DNA of 54,010 nucleotides from Woeseiaceae bacterium. Its GTDB lineage: Bacteria > Pseudomonadota > Gammaproteobacteria > Steroidobacterales > Woeseiaceae. The position numbers and the translations under genes are program-made. The stretch is from contig JABDOQ010000040.1 in assembly GCA_013043165.1 (NCBI GenBank), positions 1 through 54,010 of the forward strand, written 5' to 3'. How positions within the stretch are numbered: position 1 is the first letter of the stretch; every line of letters starts with the position of its first letter. This document shows, in pieces, positions 1 to 9,300 of the stretch. Under the pieces are notes generated by a model that saw nothing but the letters and a program-made list of their open reading frames with translations, ran no database searches and was not told the DNA's origin.

Positions 1-273
1 ACGACACCGACGAATACGCGGCGCGCGCAGCTCGAAGCCGGACGCGCGTGGGTCCGCACACAACTTATCGCCAACGCGCTCGGCTTGTCTTTTCATCCTC
101 TGAGTCAGGCACTGCAGGAATTTCCGGAGATGGCCGATTACTACAAGCGCGCGCACGAGCTTCTCTCGAGCAATGCCGGCGATACGGTGCAAATGCTGGC
201 TCGACTAGGCTACGCGCCGGATGTTGGTCCGGCCCCCCGCCAAGCCCTGGAAACCAGGCTTCTACCGATTTGA
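1..273 (+). CDS. C-terminal part of a probable Acg-like nitroreductase (partial)
   Basis: The open frame runs in from the left edge and stops with TGA at 271-273, so only the last 90 residues are visible. They include RRAQLEAGRAWVRTQLIANA, then HPLSQALQEFPEM, and near the end a stretch like VQMLARLGYAP. I associate these segments with the C-terminal half of the Acg/nitroreductase-like FMN oxidoreductases, where the HPLSQALQE stretch is characteristic. The family assignment is from memory of the motif and the catalytic N-terminal part lies outside the window. A TTG at 85 is internal to the frame and is not a credible start. Seventy-four bases separate it from the methyltransferase gene, and no terminator is evident between them. 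Confidence 0.6.
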   Translation, partial: TTPTNTRRAQLEAGRAWVRTQLIANALGLSFHPLSQALQEFPEMADYYKRAHELLSSNAGDTVQMLARLGYAPDVGPAPRQALETRLLPI

Positions 274-347
274 GGATTGTGGAGCGTTCCAGATCGGCGA
301 GAAAATTTGACTATGAAACCAATGGCGTCTTGGAGGAATAGCGCATC

Positions 348-1124
348 ATGACGGTATCCGGCACGAATTTCGGCAAGGCGGCACACGACTACGGTACGTT
401 TCGCGCCGGATTTCCTGAATCGATTTTTGATCGGCTTGCCGAGTTCGATGTTGGACGGCCAGATCACTCCGTAATCGATCTTGGCACCGGAACCGGAACG
501 TTAGCGCGCGGATTTGCCCTGAGGGGTTGCGAGGTGATCGGCGTGGACCCCGATCCGCGAATGATCGGTGAGGCACGAAAGCTGGATCAGGAAAAGAAGG
601 TCAGCGTCACATACGTGGTGGCGAAAGCGGAATCCACTGGCCTTAACGGCGGCGCAGCTGATGTTGTTACGGCCGGCCAATGCTGGCATTGGTTCGATCA
701 GCCCCGGGCAATTGCGGAGGTGATTCGCTTGCTCAAGCCTGGCGGCAAACTCGTCATCGCGAATTTCGATTGGCTGCCACTGGCCAGAAACGTCGTTGAA
801 GCCACGGAAGAGCTGATAATTCGGTACAACCCAGACTGGCATTTCGGTGGCGGTCTTGGAATGTACCCGCAGTACCTTTCGAACTTGAGTGAGGCAGGCC
901 TTCGGGATCTTCAGACGTTTTCTTATGACATGGATGTGCCCTATACCCCCGCGGCATGGAGAGGCCGTATCCGAGCCAGCGCAGGCGTCGCAGCACTGGA
1001 TGCGGACGCGGTCCACGAATTTGATAAAGACCTTGCAGAGTTGCTTTCAGCCCGGTTTTCAGCGAGTGTTCTCGCGGTACCCCATCGCGTGTTCGCGATA
1101 GTCGCGGAATCAAACGGCAGGTGA
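348..1124 (+). CDS. class I SAM-dependent methyltransferase
   Basis: This 258-residue protein has a Rossmann-type methyltransferase core. Motif I is VIDLGTGTGTLA near residues 43-54, an acidic strand end follows (VIGVDPDPRM), and a later segment (DVVTAGQCWHWFDQPRAIAE) matches the UbiE/Methyltransf_11 type. The WHWFD stretch is common in small soluble methyltransferases annotated as trans-aconitate- or UbiE-like. The substrate cannot be told from sequence. No signal peptide or membrane segment is present, so it should be cytoplasmic. GGAGG at 332-336 lies 11 bases before the ATG and supports the start. The next gene begins 6 bases after the stop, so the two are probably co-transcribed. Confidence 0.87.
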   Translation: MTVSGTNFGKAAHDYGTFRAGFPESIFDRLAEFDVGRPDHSVIDLGTGTGTLARGFALRGCEVIGVDPDPRMIGEARKLDQEKKVSVTYVVAKAESTGLNGGAADVVTAGQCWHWFDQPRAIAEVIRLLKPGGKLVIANFDWLPLARNVVEATEELIIRYNPDWHFGGGLGMYPQYLSNLSEAGLRDLQTFSYDMDVPYTPAAWRGRIRASAGVAALDADAVHEFDKDLAELLSARFSASVLAVPHRVFAIVAESNGR

Positions 1125-1130
1125 CCCACC

Positions 1131-1493
1131 GTGAAGATCGCCTTTCCAATATTACTGGCAATACTGACAGCTCTGGCCGTTTCGTCCGGTATTGCGAAGA
1201 TCGTATTGATACCAAATGACGTCGAGTTTTTCGGAAAGTACGGATTCTCCGATCCTATGCTCATTGCTTTCGGAGCAGTTCAACTGACAGGCGGTATCCT
1301 GTTGCCCTGGAAGAGAACAAGGTTCGCGGGTTCGGCAGTGGTTGCGCTCACATTCCTCGTCTCCTTGGCGCTATTAGTCGTGGATGGCAATATTCCCGTC
1401 AGCATTGTGACCGCGATTGCTACGTTATTGCTATTCCTCGTCATGAAGTCGAGTTGGAAGGCTGGCGCCAAGCCTGGAAAACGGAGTTCTTAA
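1131..1493 (+). CDS. small DoxX-like integral membrane protein
   Basis: The 120-residue product has about four hydrophobic segments: residues 3-20, about 43-60, 65-85 and 87-105. The tail is basic and ends in Lys/Arg/Ser residues. A segment reading AFGAVQLTGGILLPW resembles the second helix of DoxX-like membrane proteins, where a G-x-x-Q-L-x-G-G pattern recurs. No function can be assigned beyond membrane location. The start is GTG, 6 bases after the methyltransferase stop, with no strong ribosome binding site, which suggests translational coupling. Confidence 0.62.
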   Translation: MKIAFPILLAILTALAVSSGIAKIVLIPNDVEFFGKYGFSDPMLIAFGAVQLTGGILLPWKRTRFAGSAVVALTFLVSLALLVVDGNIPVSIVTAIATLLLFLVMKSSWKAGAKPGKRSS

Positions 1494-1497
1494 TGCA

Positions 1498-1520
1498 GAA
1501 AAAGGGCGCTTTTCGTTTTA
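1498..1520 (+). terminator. weak hairpin after the DoxX-like gene
   Basis: Five pairs (aaaag/ctttt) close a GGCG loop and are followed by CGTTTTA just past the DoxX-like stop. It sits where a terminator is expected before the convergent corC-like gene, but the stem is short and AU-rich, so this is a weak call. Confidence 0.28.
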
Positions 1521-1621
1521 CCTGATTCACTGAGAAGTTTGATGAGACACGCAAGGGCCTCGTTTAAACCAACCCTTATGCGTTTTGAATGGGGTACGTT
1601 CGCCACTCGCCTTGCCCTTCA

Positions 1622-2869
1622 TTATTCTGGCGTTGCTCCTCCAGGTATGTGCTCGAGCCTGACAACCTCTGCCCTGGTCTCAGTGGCGGATAGCACCTTG
1701 ACGCGGTACCCGTTCCAGGTAATCGCATCGCCTTTTCGCGGAATCCGCTCGAGGCGCGACGACAACAAGCCGCCGAGCGTGTGAATGTCGGCGTTCGGGC
1801 GCCATGGAATACCGAGGTGTTTGGTCAGCTTCAACAACTCGATCGTCGACAGTGCGTGCACGGCACCGTCTGTCTGTGGCCAGAGTTCGTCGACCGGCCG
1901 GTCGCTCTCGTCAATAATTTCTCCCACGAGTTCCTCGAGCACGTCCTCGAGCGTCACGATGCCCTCAGTGCCCCCATATTCATCGACGACGATCGCCATG
2001 TGTTGCTGCGCAGCTCGAAACGCCTGCAACAGACTGTTGAGTGGTATTGTCTCCATAATGATGAGCGGCTCACGTATCAGCGTGGGCCAGTCGACGACAT
2101 CGGGATCGTCCTGCAGCGACAGCAGGAGTTCCTTCGCGAGGACCACGCCTGACGCGTCGTCAAGCCGACCTGTCGGCGTGAATGGAAAACGGCTGTGCCC
2201 GGATTGCCGGATCGTGCGCATGACGTCTTCGGGGCTTTGTTCCTTTGTGAGGGCCACCACTTGCTGCCGCGGCACCAGGACGTCGGCCGCCCGTAGCTGG
2301 TGCAGACGTGTCGCGCGCACGATGATGCCGGCGGTACGCGCACCCACGACGCCCTCCTGCCGACCGATCGCGGTCATGAGCCGGATCTCCTCGATCGATG
2401 TTGCCTGGATTTCTTTCGATCCTCGAATTGCGCGCGACACTTTGCTCGCGAGCGTTACGAGCGGGCCGAGAAGCAGCGTCAGCCAATGGATAGCATGTGC
2501 GACCGGTCTCGCCAGAACATTAGCAAAAGTCACACCAAGAGTTTTCGGAATAATCTCGGTGAACAGTAGGACAGCAACCGTGAACACTGCAGAGAAAACC
2601 CATAGCGACTGCTCGCTGTATACGTCGACATAACTTGCACCGGCGACCGTAGCACCGATCGTGTGCGCGACCGTATTGACGATCAGGATCGCGGCGATGG
2701 GTACATCAATCCTTTCCTTGAAACTTTTTAGGAGGCGCCCCGACCGGCGCCCTGAACTGACAAGGAGTTCAATCTGGGCCGGCCTTATAGACAGGAGTAC
2801 GGACTCGAAGATCGAGCAAAGGAAAGAGACCACCAGAGCAACGGTGATCGCGGTTACCAAAATAAACAT
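1622..2869 (-). CDS. CNNM/CorC-type membrane protein with CBS domains
   Basis: This 415-residue protein has the standard order of the CNNM/HlyC-CorC family. An N-terminal DUF21 membrane domain (about residues 1-180) has hydrophobic stretches at the start and around ILIVNTVAHTIGATVAGA. A CBS-domain pair follows (about 195-315), including VVDEYGGTEGIVTLEDVLEE, and then a C-terminal CorC_HlyC domain. Members are linked to magnesium or cobalt efflux and resistance; ion specificity is not predictable here. The start ATG at 2869 is preceded on its own strand by GGAGGGG about 3-9 bases upstream. It converges with the DoxX-like gene and is transcribed alone. Confidence 0.9.
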   Translation of the reverse strand: MFILVTAITVALVVSFLCSIFESVLLSIRPAQIELLVSSGRRSGRLLKSFKERIDVPIAAILIVNTVAHTIGATVAGASYVDVYSEQSLWVFSAVFTVAVLLFTEIIPKTLGVTFANVLARPVAHAIHWLTLLLGPLVTLASKVSRAIRGSKEIQATSIEEIRLMTAIGRQEGVVGARTAGIIVRATRLHQLRAADVLVPRQQVVALTKEQSPEDVMRTIRQSGHSRFPFTPTGRLDDASGVVLAKELLLSLQDDPDVVDWPTLIREPLIIMETIPLNSLLQAFRAAQQHMAIVVDEYGGTEGIVTLEDVLEELVGEIIDESDRPVDELWPQTDGAVHALSTIELLKLTKHLGIPWRPNADIHTLGGLLSSRLERIPRKGDAITWNGYRVKVLSATETRAEVVRLEHIPGGATPE

Positions 2870-2981
2870 GACCCCTCCGGAGGTGGGAAGCGTGCTGAGT
2901 CTTGTGCTATCACTCTGTTAACGAAACATTAGTTTACACTAGCTGCATACGGCAAAAGCGGAGGCTGGGCGACGAGCGGAA

Positions 2982-3832
2982 ATGGCTCGATCTGGTGTTG
3001 AGATTGCCTTTCTTTTTATACTCGGACTGGAATTTTCATTGTCCCGAGTAATTGCCATGAAGCGAGAAGTCTTTGGGCTCGGTGGCTTGCAGGTCGCTCT
3101 CAACACGCTCGTGTTCGGCCTGGCCGCATCGTGGCTGGGCTTCGGCCCCGGCATTTCTGTCGTAATTGGCGGGGCTCTGGCGCTCTCGTCAACGGCACTC
3201 GTGATCAAGCAGTTGTCAGACCAGCTGGAATTGAATAATCCGCACGGGCGCCTCGCGACCGGCATTCTGAGACCGAGTTTCGGCATCAGGTAGAGGCGGA
3301 CATCCGGCCGTTTCGTGACGTGCTACTGGGCCTGTTCTTCATCACCATTGGGATGCGGCTGGACATCGGCCTGTTGTTCGGGGAGACCGCCCTGGTGGCG
3401 GGCTTGGTGGTGGCTCTAATCGGTGGCAAGGCCATAATAGAGTCCAGCCTCATCCTGGCCGCCTATGCCGTGAACGTGCTCTCGGTACCAATATCCAGAA
3501 TCGTTCGCACGATCGAGCGTGTTCGAGGCCATCGCTATGGCGAGCTCAGAAGAGTTTTTCCCAAGGAGGCCGCGCGTTATCTTGATGAGACCCATGCGCT
3601 GAGGGAACAGCTTGGTACTGTTGCGGTGCCGACGGGCGCGCACGCCGTGGGGCGTACGCTCGCGGAACTTCAACTCGCGAATGCGCAGGTCACGGTTAAT
3701 GCCATTCGACGCGATGGCATCACGGGCCGTGAGCCTTTCCCGGACACCAAGCTCCGCGAGGGTGATGTTGTCGTGCTCTTCGGTACACCCGAAGCGCTGG
3801 AACGGGGTGAGTCAATACTCTTAAACGGTTGA
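2982..3832 (+). pseudogene. decayed KefB/KefC-type (CPA2) cation:proton antiporter gene
   Basis: Three pieces of one CPA2 antiporter lie side by side. The first (2982 to about 3268) reads FLFILGLEFSL and SSTALVIKQLSDQ, the core membrane domain, but its own N-terminal helices are missing. The reading frame then shifts: from 3269 the text continues in another frame as ETEFRHQVEADIRPFRDVLL, typical of the segment about 100 residues further on. Near 3430 the helix passes directly into IIESSLILAAYAVNVLSVPI, which in intact proteins follows the TrkA-N domain, so a second in-frame deletion has removed the rest of the membrane domain and most of TrkA-N. The TrkA-C domain (about 3620-3830) is intact. 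I judge it non-functional. Confidence 0.85.
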
Positions 3833-3961
3833 TTCTAATGACCCAAAACGGTCGCTGACGTCATCTGGAAGACAGGCACCAGCATTTCTGTCGAGTCGAA
3901 ACACCATTGCCGATGTCACTCAGGCTGAAATTTTGGTAATTTGTCGGAGGAGGATTTGGAA

Positions 3962-4462
3962 TTGCGTAGTCTTTTTAACAATCTCGTAGCGCTTTGTGCA
4001 CTGATCTTCCTCTCAGCCTGCGACCAGGACAACCGAAGGCAAGGCGACATCTACTTGCCGGAGGGCGACGCGGCCAGGGGCGAGATGCATTTCGTGTCCC
4101 TCGGCTGCGTGAGTTGCCACAGCGTTATTGGCGCGGAGCTGCCCGAACCTGCCGAAGCCGGTCCCGTCCGCGTCCTGCTCGGCAGCCGCACCGGCCCAAG
4201 GCCAGGGATTTCGTACGGCCACCTCGTCACGTCAATCGTCAATCCTTCGCACAGGCTGTCGGTCCGCTATCACAAGGACAAGGTCTCCCAGGAGGGCGAA
4301 TCCCTGATGACCACCTACAACGACGTGTTGACGGTGACGCAGCTGACGGATCTTGTCGCGTTCCTGCAGGCGCATTACGAGAAGGCCGATCGTCCCGGTT
4401 ACAAGTACCCCACTTACACCTATAAAGCCGATGACGATCCCGAGGATGCGGATCCGCAGTAG
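3962..4462 (+). CDS. c-type cytochrome lipoprotein
   Basis: The product is a 166-residue exported lipoprotein. Residues 1-20 form a signal sequence ending in the lipobox LSAC, and a single heme motif CVSCH is at residues 49-53. A candidate distal ligand lies in GESLMTTYNDVLT, followed by LTDLVAFLQAHYE, the usual C-terminal helix of class I cytochromes c. An electron-transfer role in the periplasm, anchored to a membrane, is inferred. I chose the TTG at 3962 because GGAGGAGG at 3946-3953 sits 8 bases before it. The upstream in-frame TTG at 3941 would place the ribosome site inside the gene. It stands alone among pseudogenes, so its partner is unknown. Confidence 0.75.
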   Translation: MRSLFNNLVALCALIFLSACDQDNRRQGDIYLPEGDAARGEMHFVSLGCVSCHSVIGAELPEPAEAGPVRVLLGSRTGPRPGISYGHLVTSIVNPSHRLSVRYHKDKVSQEGESLMTTYNDVLTVTQLTDLVAFLQAHYEKADRPGYKYPTYTYKADDDPEDADPQ

Positions 4463-4602
4463 CCATAGCGATACAGCGTGATCGGCTTTTCATTCTTGTT
4501 ATTGAGGCAGGGTGGGGTTCTGCGTGACAAGCAAGATCAGCCACGGCTCCCCGGCGCGTAATGTCGCGAGCTGGTATGGCCCCAGCAATTCGGACCATTT
4601 GA

Positions 4603-5030
4603 TTAAGCGCTCACTGTCCGGTTTTCGAACTGTACAAAACTGAGATAGCCCAGGTAACTTTGGCTATGATTGCGGTTATAGAACCGCTCGATGTATTCGA
4701 AGAAATCTGCCTTTGCTTCCTCCCTTGTGGTGTCGGTGCTTTGCCTTGCGGATTGTGATAGCCAATCGCCATTTTCAGTGACTCGATCGGCAGGTGCCGA
4801 CCGACACGGCGATCCATCGCCCTCGCCGAGATCGAGCAGCACACGCCGGATCTTGCGGGCACCGTGCGCACCGTTGCTCTCCAGATGGATCTGTCGGATC
4901 AGCGACCGAAGTTCCCGGTTGCGTCGTGATCGCGCACTCTCGGCCCGTTGGCTCCAGTCGTAGTTACCACCGCGTGAGACACGCAACAGACGACTACGTA
5001 TGTTACTCCCGGCTCGTTTGCTCGCCTTAA
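4603..5030 (-). mobile_element. IS3-type transposase (orfB) remnant
   Basis: On the minus strand the frame reads VSRGGNYDW then ARSRRNRELRSLIRQIHLES, as at the start of IS3-family OrfB proteins. It ends with EEAKADFFEYIERFYNRNHS and LGYLSFVQFE, the usual OrfB C terminus. Between them the integrase core with its DDE residues is missing, and the middle can be followed only by changing frame, so the element is inactive. The sequence at 4610-4625 (cactgtccggttttcg) resembles the terminal region of IS3 elements. The upstream end abuts the truncated cupin gene at about 5031. No intact orfA or clear inverted-repeat pair is seen. Confidence 0.8.
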
Positions 5031-5504
5031 GGCCTGTCGTTTGAAATCCGTGCAAATATCGGCATCGATGACGAAAAACTCTGGGTTCCCTATGCGGACG
5101 GCATATGGCTGCAACCGTGTTGCTTCAATTCAACCACAGGAGGGTTCAGTGTCCTCCTGAAGGGATTGCCCGGCGCACAACTTGGTGTCAATTATCACGT
5201 TGGTACCGTACGTGGATATACGTTGCAGGGTAACTGGCGATACTTGGAACACGACTGGGTCGCAAAGCCTGGAAGGTACATCTATGAACCCGCGGGCGAA
5301 GCGCACACATGAGTCGTAACGGATGATTCGCCGGAGCCTGCTCTGATCATGTTCATAGTTGAAGGTAGGCTCATCTATTTGGACAACCCCGTCAACGGTG
5401 GATTTGCTGCGTACGAAGACGGATTTTCGCTACTCGAAGTATGCCGCAACTACTATCGCGAAGCGGGGCTCGATGTGCAGCAGCTCGACGCGCTATTTCG
5501 ATAG
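5031..5504 (+). pseudogene. broken cupin dioxygenase gene (2,4'-dihydroxyacetophenone dioxygenase-like)
   Basis: An open frame from 5031 reads FEIRANIGIDD, then HVGTVRGYTLQGNWRYLEHD and KPGRYIYEPAGEAHT, and then meets TGA at 5310-5312. The same frame continues as VVTDDSPEPALIMFIVEG and ends at TAG 5502-5504. In the cupin family that includes 2,4'-dihydroxyacetophenone dioxygenase, the EPAGE-HT segment is followed by a residue such as Leu and then VV, so the TGA appears to replace one codon. The first 15-25 residues are missing: the frame is closed by TAA at 5028-5030, exactly where the IS3 remnant begins. Coding similarity beyond the stop shows the mutation is fairly recent. Confidence 0.75.
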
Positions 5505-5995
5505 AGAATTGCTGTCCAGTAGCGAGCATAACGGATCAACCGGACGTCTGCTTTTGGCCGAACGTGAAACTTAGTTTTACCTCAATACTGCCGGTCTGAA
5601 CGGCCGCTTTGAGAAACGCGGACATGGGGGCGGCTCGGAACCTCCGATCAAGCCGGTTCCGGCTATTTCAGGCGGACGCGTCGTGAGACTGTCAGAGCAG
5701 CGCACGCCGAGATCGACGTACTCGGCCGACAAAACTGAGCGGTGGAGCCGCGAGGGCAATCCTGCCCCCGCGACCACCTCTATTTACGTCTGCCGTCCCT
5801 GCTTTCAAGAGGGCGGCGGGGCAAACTTCATACACGAGAGGGCCAAGTCCACGGCATGTTGAAGCTCGTTTAAGGGTATGAAGTAATTAACAGCCAACCG
5901 TATCGCAACTGGTGACATATGAAACAAGATTAGAAGCAAAAACAATTCGCATTGCGAAATTAACTGGCTGATTCATAGAACAATTTTATTTATCT

Positions 5996-6025
5996 TTGGT
6001 TATTTTCAATGTTTAGTGCTATAAG
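5996..6025 (+). promoter_or_regulatory. candidate sigma-70 promoter for the autotransporter gene
   Basis: TTGGTT at 5996-6001 and TATAAG at 6020-6025 are separated by 18 bases inside the AT-rich stretch. If used, it would give a leader of nearly 300 bases before the ATG at 6327. AT-rich DNA offers such matches by chance, so support is weak. Confidence 0.3.
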
Positions 6026-6210
6026 ATCATAACAATAGAAAAATAAAAACTACGGTTCGGGCGCAAATAAATGGCACCCAACGGCGCATACCATTTCGAG
6101 CTTTAAGAATCTTGTTTTCGTCCGGTCTGCGGCCACGATTCGTCCATTCAAAAACCCGGCACCGCCGAATCGCGACGTCATAAAGCGGCTTCGCGACCCA
6201 AGCGACCGAT

Positions 6211-6252
6211 AACGCGTTAATGCTTCAATATAACGTGATAATGCTTCAATAA
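6211..6252. repeat. tandem 21-bp repeat before the autotransporter gene
   Basis: Two adjacent units begin at 6211 and 6232. Their first 20 bases match at 18 positions, and a 13-base core (taatgcttcaata) is identical at 6218-6230 and 6239-6251. The 21-bp period equals two helical turns, so both copies face the same side of the DNA. They end 75 bases before the start codon, a plausible place for a regulator site in DNA or leader RNA. Confidence 0.55.
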
Positions 6253-6326
6253 TTTGTTCTTTTTCGTTTTCGGTCGAAACTGCGCTCCGCTGGCTAGCCT
6301 TCTGCGGGCGCGAACGGGAGCGAAAT

Positions 6327-9300
6327 ATGCATACGAACCTTCTCCGGTCCATTACCGCGATCCAGAGCCGATTTCCTGTTGTCGCCATTTGTCTGTTGGC
6401 CTGCGCCGTAGCGGTCGCAGATCAGGAAGACCCTGTCACGACCGTGTCAGGCACTGACGGCGACGACATCATAGACGTAGTCACATCGGAGAGCGCGACG
6501 GCAGGCGTATCGAGTATTATCGGCGAAACGAGTAGCGCCGATGGGACCGTCATCGATAGCCTTGGCGGCGATGATATGGTAACGGTCAGTGGCGACGTGG
6601 ATGCGTCCTCGGACGTCAACGCCGGTATCTTTTCGAATCCAGAACGATCCGATAATACGGCGACCAGCACAGCCGTCATGGCAGGCGACGGCGCTGACAT
6701 CGTCAATACCTCGGGCCTGAACACGTCGTCAGCAATATCAAGAGCCGGCTATCAAGCGGTGCTGTCGGTCGACCTCTCGTCGGCAGAAGTCGGTAGCGAC
6801 GAAGTCGACGTCACGGTAAATGCCGAAGCAAATTCGACCGGCATAGATGCTGGCGATGGCGAAGATACCGTCATCAGTTCCTCCGTTCTGGAAAGTTCTG
6901 CGACAACAACGACCGGTGGCACTGCGGCGGGCGCCAGTGCGGGCCTCGGCGCTGATTTTTCCGACTCTGTGACGACGAAATCCGCGTCGATTGCGAAATC
7001 CTCGGCAACTGGTATCAACGCGGGTGCGGGCGGCGACCAGGTCACGAATACGGGGCCGGTTACCACAGACGCGATGGCGACAAGCGGCGTACTTGCCGTA
7101 GACGTGGTGTCATCCGACCCGATGGATGCCGATAAAAAGGTGCAGAGCAAGCTGGATGCAAGTGCGAAAGCAGAGGCCACCTCGACCGGTATCGAAACCG
7201 ATGGTGATGAAACCGAAGACGACTCGGATACCTCGACGCGGCTCGTCGATGGCGGCCTCGAAGTCACCCGCGAGAAGACAGAAACGGCTGTCAGCGGCAA
7301 CGATACCGTGACCAACACGAATAGCATCGACAGCACGGCGCGCGCAATAAGTGACAGCACATCTATCTCGGCCAGTAGTGCGTCCAACGGCTCTCTCGAA
7401 GCCACAATAAATGCCGAGGCGACCGCCACCAGCAGCGCGATTTCGACGGGTGATGGCAACGACACCATTGCTAACAGCGGCGCTGTGTTCGCCGATTCGG
7501 GCAGCATCGCCTATGCCGTCGGCGCATCGATCGCGGCCGGCACGGGCGGCGATCCGGACGCAATGTCCAAACCCAAGACCGAGACCGCTACGAATGTCAC
7601 CGCCACGTCCAGCGCCATCGGCATCGATGCGGACGGGCCGGCGCAAAGCACCATATTCATAGGTGTCACGAACATCAGTACGTCTGGCATATCCAATTCC
7701 CGCACAACGCAGTCGTTTGCGAGCACGGGCTCAGATACTGTGAGTAATACCAATATCATCGAGGCGATCAGCACAGCCCTGAGCGCGTCGCGGATCACGA
7801 CCGTTCAGATCGCGACCGGCGGTGCTGCGGAGTCGACAGCGAAGTCCACAGCAAAAACATACAGCAGCGGCATCAACCTGGGCGGCGGCAATGACTTCGT
7901 CGACAGTAGCGGGGCAATAACGGCAACTGCCACGTCGACGGGCGGTGCGCTTGCGCTGTCATTCTCACAGAGCGGGGACGATGCGGAATCGAAAGCCGAC
8001 GCGACAGTGACCAGTGAATCCGTCGCGGTGGGAATCGCTGGCGACGGCATCGCGAGCGATGTCGACACGATGTTCTCGACCACGATTGACGACAGTGGTC
8101 TGACAATCGCGTGGAGTCTGCAGGAAACAACGCAGCACGGTGACGATGATGTGGCAAACAGCGCCATCATAGACGCGGCCGCAAACTCTACAAGTGGCGC
8201 CGTGGGTGCATCGGCAACGATCGACGGCGCGGCGTCCGCCGAGGTCACCTCAAACTCGATTTCACGCGCGACTGCGGTTGATGCGGGTGGCGGCACCGAT
8301 CTGGTTAATAATAGTGGTGCTTTGACGTCAACCGCTACATCAACGGCGGGCGCGCTCGCTGTCGGCTTCGGGCAGAAATCGGCTGAAGATGCGGAGGCCG
8401 AATCTGAAGTAAAGGCATCGGCAACCGCAGAGGCGAACGCAGCGGGCATTGCCGGCGATGGCGGCAAGGACGTCATGACCACATTCAATCTCGACATCGG
8501 TTCCGACGGCCTGTCGACCTCCTTCGATCACCGAGAAACGGCGCAGAGCGGTGATGATGATGTAACAAACATCGGCAACATAGACGCGACGGCAAACTCC
8601 ACAAGTGGCGCCGTGGGTGCATCGGCAACGATCGACGGCGCCGCATCCACCGACATAAATTCGACTTCGACATCGAGGGCGGCGGCGATCGATGCCGGCG
8701 GCGGCAGCGATCTTGTTGATAATTCTGGTGAGCTAATAACGGCGGCTGCGACCTCAAATGCCGGTGCGCTGGGCGTTAGTTTCGCTCAGAAACCAGGCAA
8801 GAAGGACGATGCGAGCGTCGCAGCAGCGGCGACAGCCGAGGCTGTCGCGGTGGGCATTGCAGGCGATAGCGGCAAGGATGAGACAATTTCGATCAATCTC
8901 GATATCGGGGCCAGTGGTTTGACGTCAGCACTGAGCCAAACGGTGACCGCGCAAAGTAGTAACGATGTCATCGATTCGAGCGGTTCCATCACAGTCGACG
9001 CCAACGCAAACAGCGCGACGATCGGAGTCGGTGTTGCGATTGACGGCACGGCAAAAGCGGATATCAAAGCATCGGCCGCGAGCAATGCATCGGGAATAAC
9101 TGGCGGCGGCGGCGACGATCAGGTAAGCAGTGACGGCGTCGTCACGGTCATTTCGACCTCACAGTCGGCTGCCGTTGCAGCAGGCGTCGGCGTGAAGTCA
9201 GCCGACAAGAGCAAGGCGAAGACCAAGGTCGCGGCGGAAACGACAGCGGAAGCGACAGCAACGGGAATCGCGACCGACGGCGGGCTGGAAGACAGTACGT

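Larger units (their letters stand above)
5505..6326. other. 822-bp gene-free stretch upstream of the giant autotransporter
   Basis: I find no credible gene here on either strand. From about 5880 to 6050 the base composition becomes markedly AT-rich compared with the flanks. Such a region before a large surface-protein gene would suit binding of a nucleoid silencer, but that is inference. A possible promoter and a tandem repeat inside it are listed separately. The first 300 bases (5505-5820) show no recognisable coding remnant. Confidence 0.5.

Noticed and set aside
4463..4602. A gene between the cytochrome and the IS3 remnant
   Set aside because: The only open frames are short complements of the cytochrome gene, without motif or ribosome site.
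5310..5312. TGA in the cupin gene as a selenocysteine codon
   Set aside because: The aligned family position holds an ordinary hydrophobic residue, no selenocysteine-type hairpin is evident, and the gene also lacks its 5' end.
6327..6425. Lipobox (LLAC) in the autotransporter signal sequence
   Set aside because: The residues before Cys26 loosely fit a lipobox, but AVAVA-D just after is a good signal peptidase I site and the C-terminal barrel already provides the anchor.
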